From: Rhodoplanes sp963840055
GTDB lineage: Bacteria > Pseudomonadota > Alphaproteobacteria > Rhizobiales > Xanthobacteraceae
NCBI GenBank assembly: GCA_963840055.1
Contig: CAWIXM010000047.1
Coordinates: 1 to 64,000, forward strand
Reading direction: 5' to 3'
Length of the DNA: 64,000 bases
Below the pieces are notes generated by a model. That model was not told the DNA's origin, searched no databases, and worked only from the letters and a program-made list of their open reading frames with translations. The stretch's first letter is position 1. The number at the start of each line of letters is the position of its first letter. Below are positions 26,829 to 36,523 of the stretch, one piece after another. The translations under genes and the position numbers were made by a program.

Positions 26829-29800
26829 CTACCCCTCCGTTTCCGCCAGCAGGCTTGCATTGCCTCCGAGCGCCGCGGTGTTGATCGTCAAGGTCTGTTC
26901 GTGCACGAAACGGCGCAAATAGTTCGGTCCGCCCGCTTTCGGCCCGGTTCCCGACAGGCCGCTGCCGCCGAACGGCTGGGTGCCGACCACCGCCCCGATC
27001 ATGTTGCGGTTGACGTAAATATTGCCGTGCGGAAGGTGCGCGGTGATTTGACCGACAATGGCCTCGATCCGCGAATGGACCCCGAGGGTCAGGGCGTAAC
27101 CGTTGGCGGCGAGGTCGCCAAGGACCTCGTCAAGGGCGCCGGCGCGATAGCGCACGACGTGCAGGACAGGGCCGAACACCTCCTCTTTCAGGTCGCGCGC
27201 GCGGTCGAGTTCGATGATCGCAAGCGGCACGAAGGTGCCCGCGGCCGGCAATGGCCGGATGCGGTCGGAGCGAAACAGCACCCGCCCCTGTCCTTCCATA
27301 TCGGCCACCCAGCGGTCGATCCGCGCCTTGGCGTCGGCGTCGATCACCGGCCCGACATGGGTGGCGAGATCGCGCGGATCCCCGATTTGTAATTCTTGAG
27401 CCGCCCCGACGATCATGTCGAGCGCGGACGCAGCGATATCCTCCTGCAGACACAGGAGGCGCAATGCCGAGCAGCGTTGACCGGCCGAGCGGAACGCGGA
27501 GGAAAGAACGTCGGCGGTTAGCTGTTCGGGAAGCGCGCTTGCGTCGGCGATCAGCGCGTTGATGCCGCCGGTCTCGGCGATGAAAGGAACGAGCGGCCCG
27601 CCCCTTTCGACAAGTGTGCGGCTGATCTTGCGCGCCGTTTCGGTCGACCCGGTAAAGACGATGCCGGCGGCGCGCCGGTCGCGCACCAAGAGATCGCCGA
27701 TACGGCCGGCGCCGGGCACGAGATGGAGCGCGCTTGCCGGCACTCCCGCCGCATGCAACAGCCGGACGGCGGCGGCGGCGACGAGCGGCGTCTGTTCGGC
27801 CGGCTTCGCCACCACCGCATTGCCTGCGACCAGCGCCGCCGCGACTTGCCCCGTGAAGATCGCCAGCGGAAAATTCCAGGGGCTGATGCAGATGAAGACG
27901 CCGCGGGCGCGATAGCGCAGCTCATTGATCTCGCCGGTCGGCCCGGGCATTGCCTCGGGCACGAGGCTCCGCCTCGCCTCTACGGCGTAGTAGCGGCAGA
28001 AATCGGCGGCCTCACGGACCTCGGCGACGCAATCGTCCACGGTCTTGCCGCCCTCCGCCTGCAGGAGCGCGATCAGCTCGCCTCGGTTCGCCTCGATCAG
28101 GTCTGCCGCCCGTTCGAGCGCCGTGGCGCGCTGGCCAATGGGCGTGGCGCTCCACGCCGCAAAGCCGGTCTGCGCCGCCGCCATCGCCGAAATGACGATC
28201 GCCTCATCGCCTTCGACCGCCGATCCGACGAGAGCGCCGTCAATCGGCGAGAGAATGCGCCGCGAGTGCCCCGGAAGTACGATCCCATCGACGAGCGGAG
28301 CGGCGGCCGGCGCCTGCAAGCGGATGCCGGCGAGCAACGTATTGAGGCTCGCCGCATGGCCGAACTCGACGCCGATGGAATTGCGCCGGTCTTTATAGAG
28401 GTCTCGCGGCAGCGGGATTTTGCGGTGGCGCGCGCCGGCCGGCGACTGCAGGACCGCCCGGGGGCGCTCGATAATCTTCGCGATCGGAACCTGCGGATCG
28501 GCGGCGAGCGACACGAAGGAGGAGTTCGCGCCGTTCTCCAGGAGCCGCCGCACCAAATAGGCGAGGAGATCACGATGATCGCCCACCGGGGCGTAGACGC
28601 GGCAGATCGCCTGCGGCTCCTCCGCGAGCACCCCCAAGTATAGGCGCTCGCCCATCCCGTGCAGGCGCTGGAATTCGTAGCCCTCGACGCCGCCTGCTTC
28701 CTCGATCACGCTCGCCACGGTCAGCGCATTGTGGGTGGCGATCTGCGGATAGATCCGCGGGCGGGCCGCGAGCAGCTTGCGCGCGCAGGCCATGTAACAG
28801 AGATCGGTCATCGCCTTGCGGGTGAAGACCGGATAGGCGGCGAGGCCCCGCTCCTGGGCGCGCTTGATCTCGGTGTCCCAGTAGGCACCCCGTACCAGGC
28901 GTATCGACAGGCGGCGCCCGAGCTTGCACGCCAAATCGATCAGCCAATCGATCACCTCCGGGGCGCGCTTCTGGTAGCTCTGGACCGCGACGCCAAATCC
29001 ATTCCAACCCGCAAGCGCCGGATCGCCGAGCACGTCCTTGATCACGTCGAGCGACAGTTCGAGGCGATCGGCCTCCTCGGCGTCGATTGTGAAATAGAGG
29101 TCGCGCGCCTTCGCCCGGCGCGCAAGCGCGCTGACGCGGTCGCCGAGTTCAGGGAGGACGCGCCCGCGCGAGATCGCCTCGAAACGCGGGTGCAAGGCCG
29201 AAAGTTTGACGGAGACCCCGGGACGCAAAGAAGGCTTCTCCGGCGCGGTACGCCTTCCGATCGCTTCGATCGCGTCCGCATAAGCGTCGAAGTGCCGTTG
29301 CGCGTCGTTCGCCGTGCGCGCCCCCTCGCGCAGCATGTCGAACGAGTACCGGAACTCCGGGCGCGCCGCGGCGCGCTTGAGGGCCTGTTCGATGGTTTCC
29401 CCGAGTACGAACTGTGATCCGAGGAGGTGCACGGCCCGGCGGATCGCGGTGCGCACCGCTGGGCGTCCGAGGCGCTCGGCGAGCGCTTCGAGGATCGAAT
29501 GCGGCGTATCATGCGCGCTCACGATCCGTGCGGACACCCCGAGCGCCCAGGCCGAGGCGGACACGAGCGCCGCGTTGGAGCGGGCTTCATGATGCAGAAA
29601 ATCGCCTGCCGTCAGCCTGTCCTCGATCAGGCGGTCCGCCGTGGCGCCGTCGGGAATGCGCAGCAGCGCCTCGGCGAGCACCATCAAGGCGAGCCCTTCC
29701 CTGCTCGACAAGGCATATTCCTGCAGGAAGTCTTCGATCCCGCCGATGCCGACCGACCGTGCGCGGATGAATGCGACGAGGCGGCGGGCGCGGGCGTCGA

Positions 29801-29945
29801 TGCGCGCCTCGGTTTCCGCGTCAGGCGGCGGAGCGGCGAGGAAGCGGGCGGCCATCTCCTCGTCTGCGCCGGCATAAGGGGCGCGGAACGGCGCAACCGG
29901 CTCTGCGCCGTGGGCTACGCCAGCATCTTTCCTCTGCGTATCCAT
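26829..29945 (-). CDS. putA: Bifunctional proline dehydrogenase / P5C dehydrogenase
   Basis: 1038 residues from the ATG at 29945; a TTG at 29987 is possible but weaker. The FAD-dependent proline dehydrogenase TIM barrel covers roughly residues 170-480 (SVKLSALHPRFEA, FTIDAEEADRLELS, VRLVRGAYWDTEIK). The NAD-dependent P5C/glutamate-semialdehyde dehydrogenase domain covers roughly 530-1020 (ISPWNFPLAIFTGQ, IVFTGSTETA, catalytic Cys in SAGQRCSAL, PFGGSGLSGTG). It oxidises proline to glutamate with channelling of the intermediate. There is no N-terminal ribbon-helix-helix DNA-binding domain, so it does not regulate itself. It lies at the inner-membrane face and passes electrons to quinone. Divergent from an antiquitin-like dehydrogenase gene. 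Confidence 0.95.
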   Translation of the reverse strand: MDTQRKDAGVAHGAEPVAPFRAPYAGADEEMAARFLAAPPPDAETEARIDARARRLVAFIRARSVGIGGIEDFLQEYALSSREGLALMVLAEALLRIPDGATADRLIEDRLTAGDFLHHEARSNAALVSASAWALGVSARIVSAHDTPHSILEALAERLGRPAVRTAIRRAVHLLGSQFVLGETIEQALKRAAARPEFRYSFDMLREGARTANDAQRHFDAYADAIEAIGRRTAPEKPSLRPGVSVKLSALHPRFEAISRGRVLPELGDRVSALARRAKARDLYFTIDAEEADRLELSLDVIKDVLGDPALAGWNGFGVAVQSYQKRAPEVIDWLIDLACKLGRRLSIRLVRGAYWDTEIKRAQERGLAAYPVFTRKAMTDLCYMACARKLLAARPRIYPQIATHNALTVASVIEEAGGVEGYEFQRLHGMGERLYLGVLAEEPQAICRVYAPVGDHRDLLAYLVRRLLENGANSSFVSLAADPQVPIAKIIERPRAVLQSPAGARHRKIPLPRDLYKDRRNSIGVEFGHAASLNTLLAGIRLQAPAAAPLVDGIVLPGHSRRILSPIDGALVGSAVEGDEAIVISAMAAAQTGFAAWSATPIGQRATALERAADLIEANRGELIALLQAEGGKTVDDCVAEVREAADFCRYYAVEARRSLVPEAMPGPTGEINELRYRARGVFICISPWNFPLAIFTGQVAAALVAGNAVVAKPAEQTPLVAAAAVRLLHAAGVPASALHLVPGAGRIGDLLVRDRRAAGIVFTGSTETARKISRTLVERGGPLVPFIAETGGINALIADASALPEQLTADVLSSAFRSAGQRCSALRLLCLQEDIAASALDMIVGAAQELQIGDPRDLATHVGPVIDADAKARIDRWVADMEGQGRVLFRSDRIRPLPAAGTFVPLAIIELDRARDLKEEVFGPVLHVVRYRAGALDEVLGDLAANGYALTLGVHSRIEAIVGQITAHLPHGNIYVNRNMIGAVVGTQPFGGSGLSGTGPKAGGPNYLRRFVHEQTLTINTAALGGNASLLAETEG

Positions 29946-30252
29946 TCTGAAAGGCACGCGCTCAGTATGATGGAGTTGCCGGACCAACCTGCACTGGCGC
30001 TAAGATAAGCAATCATTCTGCTTCTCGTCGCCACGGCCCGCCACCGCGGGCATCCGGAAAACGTCAAGCGGCGGTTCAGGGCAAAGCAGCGCCGCTTCAT
30101 GAAGCCAGACCGCGTCGGCAATCGCAGCTCTCGCGGACGATGACACCGAGGGCGTCCCGCTTCGCTAACTTGGCGCCAAGGGCCACGCCTGCATCGAGCT
30201 CGGCAATGACCTGAGAATAGCTCGGAATAGGCAATATCCAAAGGAGCGATCG
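29946..30252. promoter_or_regulatory. Divergent putA / amaB-like control region
   Basis: About 307 bases between two divergent catabolic genes with no open frame of note. AAGGAGCG at 30241-30248 is the ribosome site of the rightward gene. No regulator gene sits next to it; a remote Lrp- or LysR-type activator is likely but unseen. Confidence 0.4.
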
Positions 30253-31767
30253 ATGACCCTCGCCGCAGAGGCCGATTCCCTGCTTGAAACGTTCGGTGTG
30301 CCTCGCGAGCGCTACCGCCGCGGGTCGCGCGCGGTGCGCTCGCCGCTGACCGGCGAGGTCATCGCCAATGTGCAGGATGCGAACGCCGCAGACGCCGATC
30401 GCGCGATCGAACAGGCGAAAGACGCGTTTCTCGCCTGGCGATTGACGCCACCGCCGCGGCGCGGCGAGCTCGTGCGCATGCTCGGCGAGGAGCTGCGCGC
30501 GGCGCCGGCGCTCGGGCGTCTCGTTACCATCGAGGCGGGGAAAATCCTCTCGGAGGGGCAGGGCGAAGTTCAGGAGATGCTCGACATCTGCGACTTCGCG
30601 CTCGGGCTATCACGTCAGCTCTACGGCCTCATCATCGCCAGCGAGCGGCCGAACCATCGCATGATGGAGCAATGGCATCCGCTGGGGCCGGTCGCGGTGA
30701 TCACGAGTTTCAATTTCCCCGTCGCCGTGTGGTCGTGGAACGCGGCGCTGGCGCTCGTTTGCGGCTGCCCGGTCATCTGGAAGCCGTCGCAGAAGACGCC
30801 GCTGACCGCGCTCGCGGTGCAAGCGCTTTACGAGCGTGCCGCCGCGCGGTTCGGCGATGCGCCAGATGGACTGTCGGCCTTGCTGATCGGCGGCCCTGAG
30901 ATCGGCGAATTACTGGTGGACGATGTCCGGCTGCCGCTCGTCTCGGCGACCGGTTCAACCGCCATGGGCCGCAAGATCGGGCCGCGCCTCGCACGGCGTT
31001 TCGCGCGGGCGCTGCTCGAGCTCGGTGGCAATAACGCCTCGATCGTCTGCCCGTCGGCCGACCTCGATCTCGCTCTACGAGCGATCGCCTTTGCCGCCAT
31101 TGGCACCGCCGGCCAGCGCTGCACGTCGCTGCGCCGGCTATTCGTGCATCGCAGCATCCACGATGCGCTGATCGCCAAGCTGAAACAGGTCTACGCCTCG
31201 GTCCGGATCGGCAACCCGTTATTGCAGCCGGACGTGCTGGTCGGCCCGCTTATCGATTCCGCGGCGTTCCACAAGATGGAGGCCGCACTGGCCGAGGCCC
31301 GGGCAGTCGGCGGCGGCGTTTTCGGCGGCGGACGCTATGAATTGGCGCAGCACCCCGAGGCCCTTTACGCGCGGCCCGCCTTGGTCGAACTGCCAAGGCA
31401 GATCGGCCCGGCGCTGCGCGAGACCTTTGCTCCAATTCTTTATGTGATGCCGTATTCGGAGTTCGACGACGCGTTGGCGATGCACAATGCGGTCCCTTAC
31501 GGTCTTTCGTCCTCGATATTCACCGCCGACCTGCGCGAAGCGGAGATGTTCCTCTCGGCGGCGGGGTCCGACTGCGGCATCGCCAATGTCAATATGGGTC
31601 CGTCCGGCGCGGAGATCGGCGGCGCATTCGGCGGGGAGAAGGAGACCGGCGGCGGGCGCGAGGCCGGTTCGGATTCGTGGAAGGCCTATATGCGCCGGCT
31701 CACCAGCGCCATCAATTACGGGCGAGAACTCCCGCTCGCCCAGGGCGTCCGGTTCGATATTGATTGA
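30253..31767 (+). CDS. amaB: Antiquitin-type aldehyde dehydrogenase (piperideine-6-carboxylate / aminoadipate-semialdehyde dehydrogenase)
   Basis: 504 residues, ATG preceded by AAGGAG. It is an ALDH7 (antiquitin) enzyme: the catalytic cysteine is Cys290 in GTAGQRCTSLRRLFVH and the general base is Glu256 in LLELGGNN. TSFNFPVAVWSWN and SATGSTAMGR form the NAD site. The GQRCTSLRR form is characteristic of alpha-aminoadipate semialdehyde dehydrogenases. It would oxidise piperideine-6-carboxylate or aminoadipate semialdehyde to 2-aminoadipate in lysine/pipecolate breakdown. Divergent from putA, whose reaction on proline is chemically parallel (five- against six-membered ring). Ends before a bidirectional terminator at 31846-31890. 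Confidence 0.88.
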   Translation: MTLAAEADSLLETFGVPRERYRRGSRAVRSPLTGEVIANVQDANAADADRAIEQAKDAFLAWRLTPPPRRGELVRMLGEELRAAPALGRLVTIEAGKILSEGQGEVQEMLDICDFALGLSRQLYGLIIASERPNHRMMEQWHPLGPVAVITSFNFPVAVWSWNAALALVCGCPVIWKPSQKTPLTALAVQALYERAAARFGDAPDGLSALLIGGPEIGELLVDDVRLPLVSATGSTAMGRKIGPRLARRFARALLELGGNNASIVCPSADLDLALRAIAFAAIGTAGQRCTSLRRLFVHRSIHDALIAKLKQVYASVRIGNPLLQPDVLVGPLIDSAAFHKMEAALAEARAVGGGVFGGGRYELAQHPEALYARPALVELPRQIGPALRETFAPILYVMPYSEFDDALAMHNAVPYGLSSSIFTADLREAEMFLSAAGSDCGIANVNMGPSGAEIGGAFGGEKETGGGREAGSDSWKAYMRRLTSAINYGRELPLAQGVRFDID

Positions 31768-31845
31768 GCGATTCCCCAAGGCCGCCAGCCAGGTTGGGGG
31801 CGAGCGCCGATGCGGCAGGCGGCCTTCCGGGACGATCGAGGGCTC

Positions 31846-31890
31846 CCAAAAAGGTAGAGCCCCCGGCGTTTGGTCAGGGGCTCTTCCTTT
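31846..31890. terminator. Bidirectional rho-independent terminator
   Basis: An 8-bp perfect stem AGAGCCCC (31856-31863) / GGGGCTCT (31877-31884) has T-rich sequence after it on the plus strand (TCCTTT). On the other side AAAAA gives a T-run on the minus strand. It sits between the convergent amaB-like gene and the carboxyltransferase gene, so it can end both transcripts. Confidence 0.75.
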
Positions 31891-32027
31891 GTGCCTCGGA
31901 TGTTCCGACGAATCGAATTACCCGTGCACATCGAATCAACGCCGGCGCCAGCGTCGGGTTCCATCACAAACCGAAAATTCCCCGGTTGCAGACGGCCCGA
32001 ACGGCCGGCACCAGCCTGCGTCCGGAA

Positions 32028-33410
32028 TTATTCCGTAAATTCCAAGGCCTGCTTTTCGATGGGCTCGCGATGAACGCCGAAGAACTTGAGCGCCACTTCC
32101 GGGAACAAGGCATAGGTCAGGACGTCTTCCGGCGACGCATCGGGATAACCTTTGCTCGCCAGTATCAGTCCGAGCGACACCATTTGCGGGGGAATATCGT
32201 CCGCCGGACGATGCTCGATCATCTTCGCGTCTGCGATGACCTCCCGCATTGCGCCGTTGATCGGAGCCGGCGTCCGGCCATAGGCGCCGCGCGCCAGATC
32301 CTTGATCTCCTGCGGCACGACCTTGTAGCGGCCGCAGATGACGTTGAAGGCCGCCATCGATCCGACGATCTGGCTGGTCGGGGTGACCAGCGGCGGATAG
32401 CCGACCTCGGCCCGCACGCGCGGCATTTCCTCGAGCAGCTCGGCATATTTGTCGGCTTTGCCCTGCTGCTTCATCTGGTTGAGGAAATTCGACAGCATGC
32501 CGCCAGGGATCTGGAAGGTCAGCACCTTGGTGTCGATGTCGATCGCGGTGTCGAGCTTGAAGACCCCGGCGAGTTCCTTCTTGACGACGCGGAAATGGTC
32601 CGCGATCGGATAGAGCTTCTCCTTGTCGATGCGCGTGTCGCGCGGCTGGCCTTCGAGGGCAGCGACCAGCGCTTCCGTCGCGGGCTGCGAGGTGCCGAGC
32701 GCAAAGGAAGACAGGGCGCAGTCGACGATGTCGGCGCCCGCCTCGATCGCCTTCAGGTAGGCCATGGAGGCCATGCCGCTGGTGTAGTGGCAGTGCACGT
32801 CCACGATAACGCCGAGCTCGGTCTTGAGCCGCTTGACGAGGTCGTAGGCGACATAGGGCGCGAGCAGCCCCGCCATGTCCTTGATGCAGATGGAATCGGC
32901 GCCGAGATCGACGAGGTCCTTCGCCACCTGCACAAAACTGTCGATCGTGTGGTAGGGGCTGATGGTGTAGACGATCGCCCCTTGCACATGCGCGCCGGCG
33001 CGCTTGGAAGCCCGCATGGCGACTTCCAGGTTGCGGACATCGTTGAGGGCGTCGAAAATCCGCATCACGCCAATGCCGTTATCGACCGCCCGCGAGACGA
33101 ATTCCGTCACCACGTCGTCGGCATAGTGATTGTAGCCAAGCACGTTCTGGCCGCGCAGCAGCATCTGCAGCGGAGTCTTTTTGACGTATTTCTTGAGAAT
33201 GCGCAGGCGCTCCCACGGGTCCTCGTCGAGGAAGCGCAGGCACGCATCGAAGGTGGCCCCGCCCCAGGCCTCGAGCGAGAAGTAGCCGATCTCGTCCATC
33301 TGCTCGAGGACCGGAATCATGTCAGACGTCCGCATGCGCGTTGCGGCAAGCGACTGATGGCCGTCGCGCAAAACGGTTTCGACGATTTTCACCGGTCGTT
33401 TAGTCGCCAC
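32028..33410 (-). CDS. Pyruvate/oxaloacetate carboxyltransferase subunit without biotinyl domain
   Basis: 460 residues of the OadA/PycB carboxyltransferase TIM-barrel family. The catalytic and metal-site blocks are ETVLRDGHQSLAATRMRT (residues 11-28), LRGQNVLGYNHY, SICIKDMAGLL (the lysine that is carbamylated in relatives) and VDVHCHYTSGMASM (metal-binding His pair). The family moves CO2 between carboxybiotin and pyruvate. The usual C-terminal lipoyl/biotinyl domain with MKM is absent and no biotin carboxylase gene is adjacent. It either works with a carrier subunit encoded elsewhere or has a different acyl acceptor. Single-gene unit. Its 3' end converges on the amaB-like gene at a shared terminator. 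Confidence 0.85.
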   Translation of the reverse strand: MATKRPVKIVETVLRDGHQSLAATRMRTSDMIPVLEQMDEIGYFSLEAWGGATFDACLRFLDEDPWERLRILKKYVKKTPLQMLLRGQNVLGYNHYADDVVTEFVSRAVDNGIGVMRIFDALNDVRNLEVAMRASKRAGAHVQGAIVYTISPYHTIDSFVQVAKDLVDLGADSICIKDMAGLLAPYVAYDLVKRLKTELGVIVDVHCHYTSGMASMAYLKAIEAGADIVDCALSSFALGTSQPATEALVAALEGQPRDTRIDKEKLYPIADHFRVVKKELAGVFKLDTAIDIDTKVLTFQIPGGMLSNFLNQMKQQGKADKYAELLEEMPRVRAEVGYPPLVTPTSQIVGSMAAFNVICGRYKVVPQEIKDLARGAYGRTPAPINGAMREVIADAKMIEHRPADDIPPQMVSLGLILASKGYPDASPEDVLTYALFPEVALKFFGVHREPIEKQALEFTE

Positions 33411-33857
33411 AGACAGACTCCCTGCGATTGAATTGCGTCCCGGATAGCAGTTAGCACCACTCGGTCGAAATCAAATCCGTATTAGAACGCTCCGCCATCC
33501 GCGACTTCGCTGTATAAGTTCGCAAATGAACATTTCTTCAGCAGTCGCACATTCAATAGGCTCGGCGAATAACTGTTGTGCGCAAATAGCTCTTCATGAT
33601 CATATCTGTTCCCGTAAGGGCGATTTTCATGAGGCAGCTCGTCGCACAAGACACGCGCCGCAACTTGGCCGCGAAGCAGCCGGCGCTCGAATGCATCGCT
33701 AGAGGCGCACTCACGCCCGCATATGTCCGCATTCGTTGCGCGGCGGAGCGAAAGAAAAGGCTCACGGGCAAGTCTTGCGGTCGCCGGTACCGTTTGTATA
33801 CTAACGAGTGCAAGGGCCGATCGCCGCGCCCGCCGCGATTGGCCGGTGGAGGGGAAG
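33411..33857. other. Intergenic region upstream of the enamidase-like gene
   Basis: 447 bases between two divergent genes. Short open frames here lack family features. The final bases carry GGAGGGGAAG before the amidohydrolase ATG. Promoters for both the carboxyltransferase and the amidohydrolase genes must lie here; no clear palindrome was seen. Confidence 0.45.
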
Positions 33858-35054
33858 ATGGCTCATGATGCGCAAGCCGCGCCCGCCGGCCCGACTAAGC
33901 TGGTCATCCGCAATATCGGCCTCGTCCTGTCGGGGCTGCTGGAGCGTCCGATCCTTGACGCCGACACGATCGTCGCGATCAGCGGCAGGATCGCTGCCGT
34001 CGGCCGCGCCAAGGATGTGGACACCGAGGGCGCGACCTCGATCGTCGACGCCCGCGGCGCTGCAGTCGTTCCCGGGCTGATTGACAGCCATGTCCACCCG
34101 GTGGCCGGCGATTGGACGCCGCGCCAGAGCCAGCTCAACTGGATCGATTCCTCGATGCATGGCGGCGTCACCACGATGATTTCCGCGGGGGAGGTGCACA
34201 TGCCCGGCCGGCCGCGCGACGTCGTGGGCTTGAAGGCCATGGCGATCACCGCGCAGCGCACCTACTCTTCGTTCCGGTCCGGCGGAGTGAAGCTGCATGC
34301 CGGCGCCCCGGTGATCGAGCAGGGCATGGTCGAGGAAGATTTTCGTGATCTAGCCGAGGCGGGCGTGACGCTGCTCGGCGAGATCGGCCTCGGCGGCGTC
34401 AAGGACGGGCCGACGGGTCGCAAGATGGTCGCCTGGGCGCGCAAATACGGCATCCAGAGCACGATCCACACCGGCGGGCCATCGATCCCCGGCTCCGGCC
34501 TGATCGACAAGGACGTCGTGCTCGAATGCGACGCCGACGTTGTCGGCCACATCAATGGCGGGCACACGGCGCTGCCGGACGAGCAAATCCGCTGCATCTG
34601 CGAGAGTTGCCGGCGCGGGCTGGAGCTCGTGCATAACGGCAACGAACGGGCGGCACTGTTCACCCTGCGCACCGCCCGCGAGATGAACCAGCTCGACCGC
34701 GTCATTCTCGGCACCGACGGACCGGCCGGCTCCGGCGTCCAGCCCCTTGGCATCATCCGCGTGATCGCCATGCTCTCCTCGCTCGGGGGCGTGCCGGCGG
34801 AAACCGCGTTCTGTTTTGCGACCGGCAACACCGCGCGCCTGCGCAAACTCGATTGCGGGATCATCGAGCCGGGCCGCGCCGCCGACTTCGTATTCATGGA
34901 CCGTGCCCAGCACTCGGCGGGGAAGACGCTGCTCGACAGCGTCGCGCTCGGCGATCTCCCCGGCATCGGCATGGTGGTGATCGACGGGGTCGTGCGCGCC
35001 GGCCGCAGCCGCAATACGCCGCCCGCCACGGTCATTCCCGAACAGGTTCTGTGA
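33858..35054 (+). CDS. Enamidase-like metal-dependent amidohydrolase
   Basis: 398 residues from the ATG at 33858, preceded by GGAGGGGAAG. An upstream frame extension has no ribosome site. Amidohydrolase superfamily: the metal ligands are in GLIDSHVHPVAGDW, STIHTGG, VGHINGGHTAL and GTDGPAG. The closest family I recognise is enamidase (Ena) of Eubacterium barkeri, which opens 1,4,5,6-tetrahydro-6-oxonicotinate to 2-formylglutarate and ammonia. The nearby 6-hydroxynicotinate-reductase-like and Mo-hydroxylase genes make that role coherent. Conversely, family membership alone would also allow another cyclic amide or imide. It is convergent with the MarR gene and thus transcribed apart from the main operon. 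Confidence 0.82.
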   Translation: MAHDAQAAPAGPTKLVIRNIGLVLSGLLERPILDADTIVAISGRIAAVGRAKDVDTEGATSIVDARGAAVVPGLIDSHVHPVAGDWTPRQSQLNWIDSSMHGGVTTMISAGEVHMPGRPRDVVGLKAMAITAQRTYSSFRSGGVKLHAGAPVIEQGMVEEDFRDLAEAGVTLLGEIGLGGVKDGPTGRKMVAWARKYGIQSTIHTGGPSIPGSGLIDKDVVLECDADVVGHINGGHTALPDEQIRCICESCRRGLELVHNGNERAALFTLRTAREMNQLDRVILGTDGPAGSGVQPLGIIRVIAMLSSLGGVPAETAFCFATGNTARLRKLDCGIIEPGRAADFVFMDRAQHSAGKTLLDSVALGDLPGIGMVVIDGVVRAGRSRNTPPATVIPEQVL

Positions 35055-35125
35055 CGGTCGCGGGCTGGGCTGCCCTTCCCTCCCCTTGCGGGAGCTCGGG
35101 CTCCTTCACGCGGGAGCGGCGAGAA

Positions 35126-35629
35126 TCACTTGATCTTGTCGAGCAGCCGCATCAGCGATTTACGTTCGGTCGCGCTGAGCGGCCTGAGCGTCTCCTCGGT
35201 GATCGCAAGCGCCACCGAGATCGCGCGCTTGACCACGCCGCGGCCTTCAGTGGTCAAGGCAATGCGGAGCCGCCGCGCATCCGTCGGATCAGGTTTGCCC
35301 GTGGTAAATCCGCGCGCCGTCAGCCGGTCAACCACGCCCTTGATGGTCGCCGCATCCATGGCGGTGTGGCGGCCGAGCAGATTCTGCGAGAGCGCTCCGC
35401 GTTCGTGCAGCTTGGCGAGCGCCGCCCACTGCGTCGGCGTCAGTTCCTCGATCATCCGTTCGGCGAAGATCGTCGTGTGGCGCTGATTGACCCGGCGCAG
35501 CAGAAAACCGACCTGCTCATCCAAGCAATAATCTAACGGCTTATTGCGCCGACCCGCCGTTTTGATAGCGGCCCGCGAAGCCGACTTTTGCTTGCCGGCG
35601 CGACCTGTTTGCAAGTTCGGGCGCCGCAT
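35126..35629 (-). CDS. MarR-family transcriptional regulator
   Basis: 167 residues. A winged helix with LTPTQWAALAKLHERGALSQ, then the recognition helix region TAMDAATIKGVVDRLTARG and the wing with DARRLRIALTTEGRG. The basic N-terminal ~25 residues are extra. MarR proteins usually repress until an aromatic acid ligand binds. Placed at the end of the run of catabolic/transport genes and beside the enamidase-like gene, it is the natural candidate to sense the ring substrate. NicR-type MarR repressors of nicotinate genes are a precedent for family and ligand class, not proof here. Confidence 0.88.
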   Translation of the reverse strand: MRRPNLQTGRAGKQKSASRAAIKTAGRRNKPLDYCLDEQVGFLLRRVNQRHTTIFAERMIEELTPTQWAALAKLHERGALSQNLLGRHTAMDAATIKGVVDRLTARGFTTGKPDPTDARRLRIALTTEGRGVVKRAISVALAITEETLRPLSATERKSLMRLLDKIK

Positions 35630-35818
35630 CGGAATTCACCGCCTCCCAGGTAATCGACACGGATTGAATGTCGTTGCTTTCCCTGTGGAGAGGTCGAAAT
35701 CGCGCAGCATTTCACAGTGGCGGTCGCGGCGCGAATCCACCCTTCCCAATCCCCCGCGGGGAAACGAGTCGTCCTACCATTCATAAAACATATATGGGCT
35801 AATAATCTATGATCTACA

Positions 35819-36523
35819 TCATACCGCCAAATACGCATCGCGGATTTCCGGATTGGCTTCGAGCTCGGTCATCGTGCCAGCGTAGCGCACGCGGCCCTTC
35901 TCGATAATGACGGCGCGGTCGGAGATCAGGCGCGCGAAGCGGAGATTCTGCTCCGAGATGACGAGCGCGAGCCCTTCCTGCTTCATCGCGAGAATGGCGG
36001 CGGCCATCTGCTCGACGATCTTGGGCGCGAGACCCTCGGACGGTTCGTCCAGCAGCACCAGCGCCGGATTGCCCATCAGCGTGCGGGCGATCGTCAACAT
36101 CTGTTGTTCGCCGCCCGACATGCGCCCGCCCAAGCGCTGACGCAGCTCAGCGAGGTTAGGGAAAAGCGCGAAGAGCTTATCCGGAGTCCACGTCGGCGCC
36201 CCGGCGCGCGGCGGCTGCCAGCCCACTTCGAGATTCTCGGCGACCGTGAGCTCGGTGAAGATGCGCCGGTCTTCCGGCACCCAGCCGAGACCGCGGCGCG
36301 CAATTTCGTGCGTGGGCAACCTTGAGATGTCCTCGCCCTGGAATTCGATCGCCCCGCTGCGATCGGCGACCAGACCGATGATCGACCGCAAGGTGGTCGA
36401 CTTGCCCGCGCCGTTGCGACCGAGCAGCGCAACGACCTCGCCGTCGCCGACGGCAAAGCTCACGTCGAAGAGAATTTGCGCCGGCCCATAGCGCGCCTGA
36501 AGTTTTGAGACCGCAAGCTTCAT
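35819..36523 (-). CDS. livF: Branched-chain-amino-acid-type ABC transporter ATPase (LivF)
   Basis: 234 residues. Walker A is LLGRNGAGKSTT, the signature is RMSGGEQQMLTIAR and Walker B is LVLLDEPSEGLAP. It is the smaller of the paired ATPases in HAAT/Liv importers. Its start overlaps the livG stop by 4 bases. Although the family is named for leucine transport, members import many amides, aromatic acids and short-chain acids; the surrounding catabolic genes argue for an N-heteroaromatic carboxylate or related acid. Confidence 0.93.
   Translation of the reverse strand: MKLAVSKLQARYGPAQILFDVSFAVGDGEVVALLGRNGAGKSTTLRSIIGLVADRSGAIEFQGEDISRLPTHEIARRGLGWVPEDRRIFTELTVAENLEVGWQPPRAGAPTWTPDKLFALFPNLAELRQRLGGRMSGGEQQMLTIARTLMGNPALVLLDEPSEGLAPKIVEQMAAAILAMKQEGLALVISEQNLRFARLISDRAVIIEKGRVRYAGTMTELEANPEIRDAYLAV

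Noticed and set aside
35060..35125. Possible terminator between the enamidase-like and MarR genes
   Set aside because: Only short imperfect stems (CTCCC/GGGAG type) and no T-run; too weak to call.
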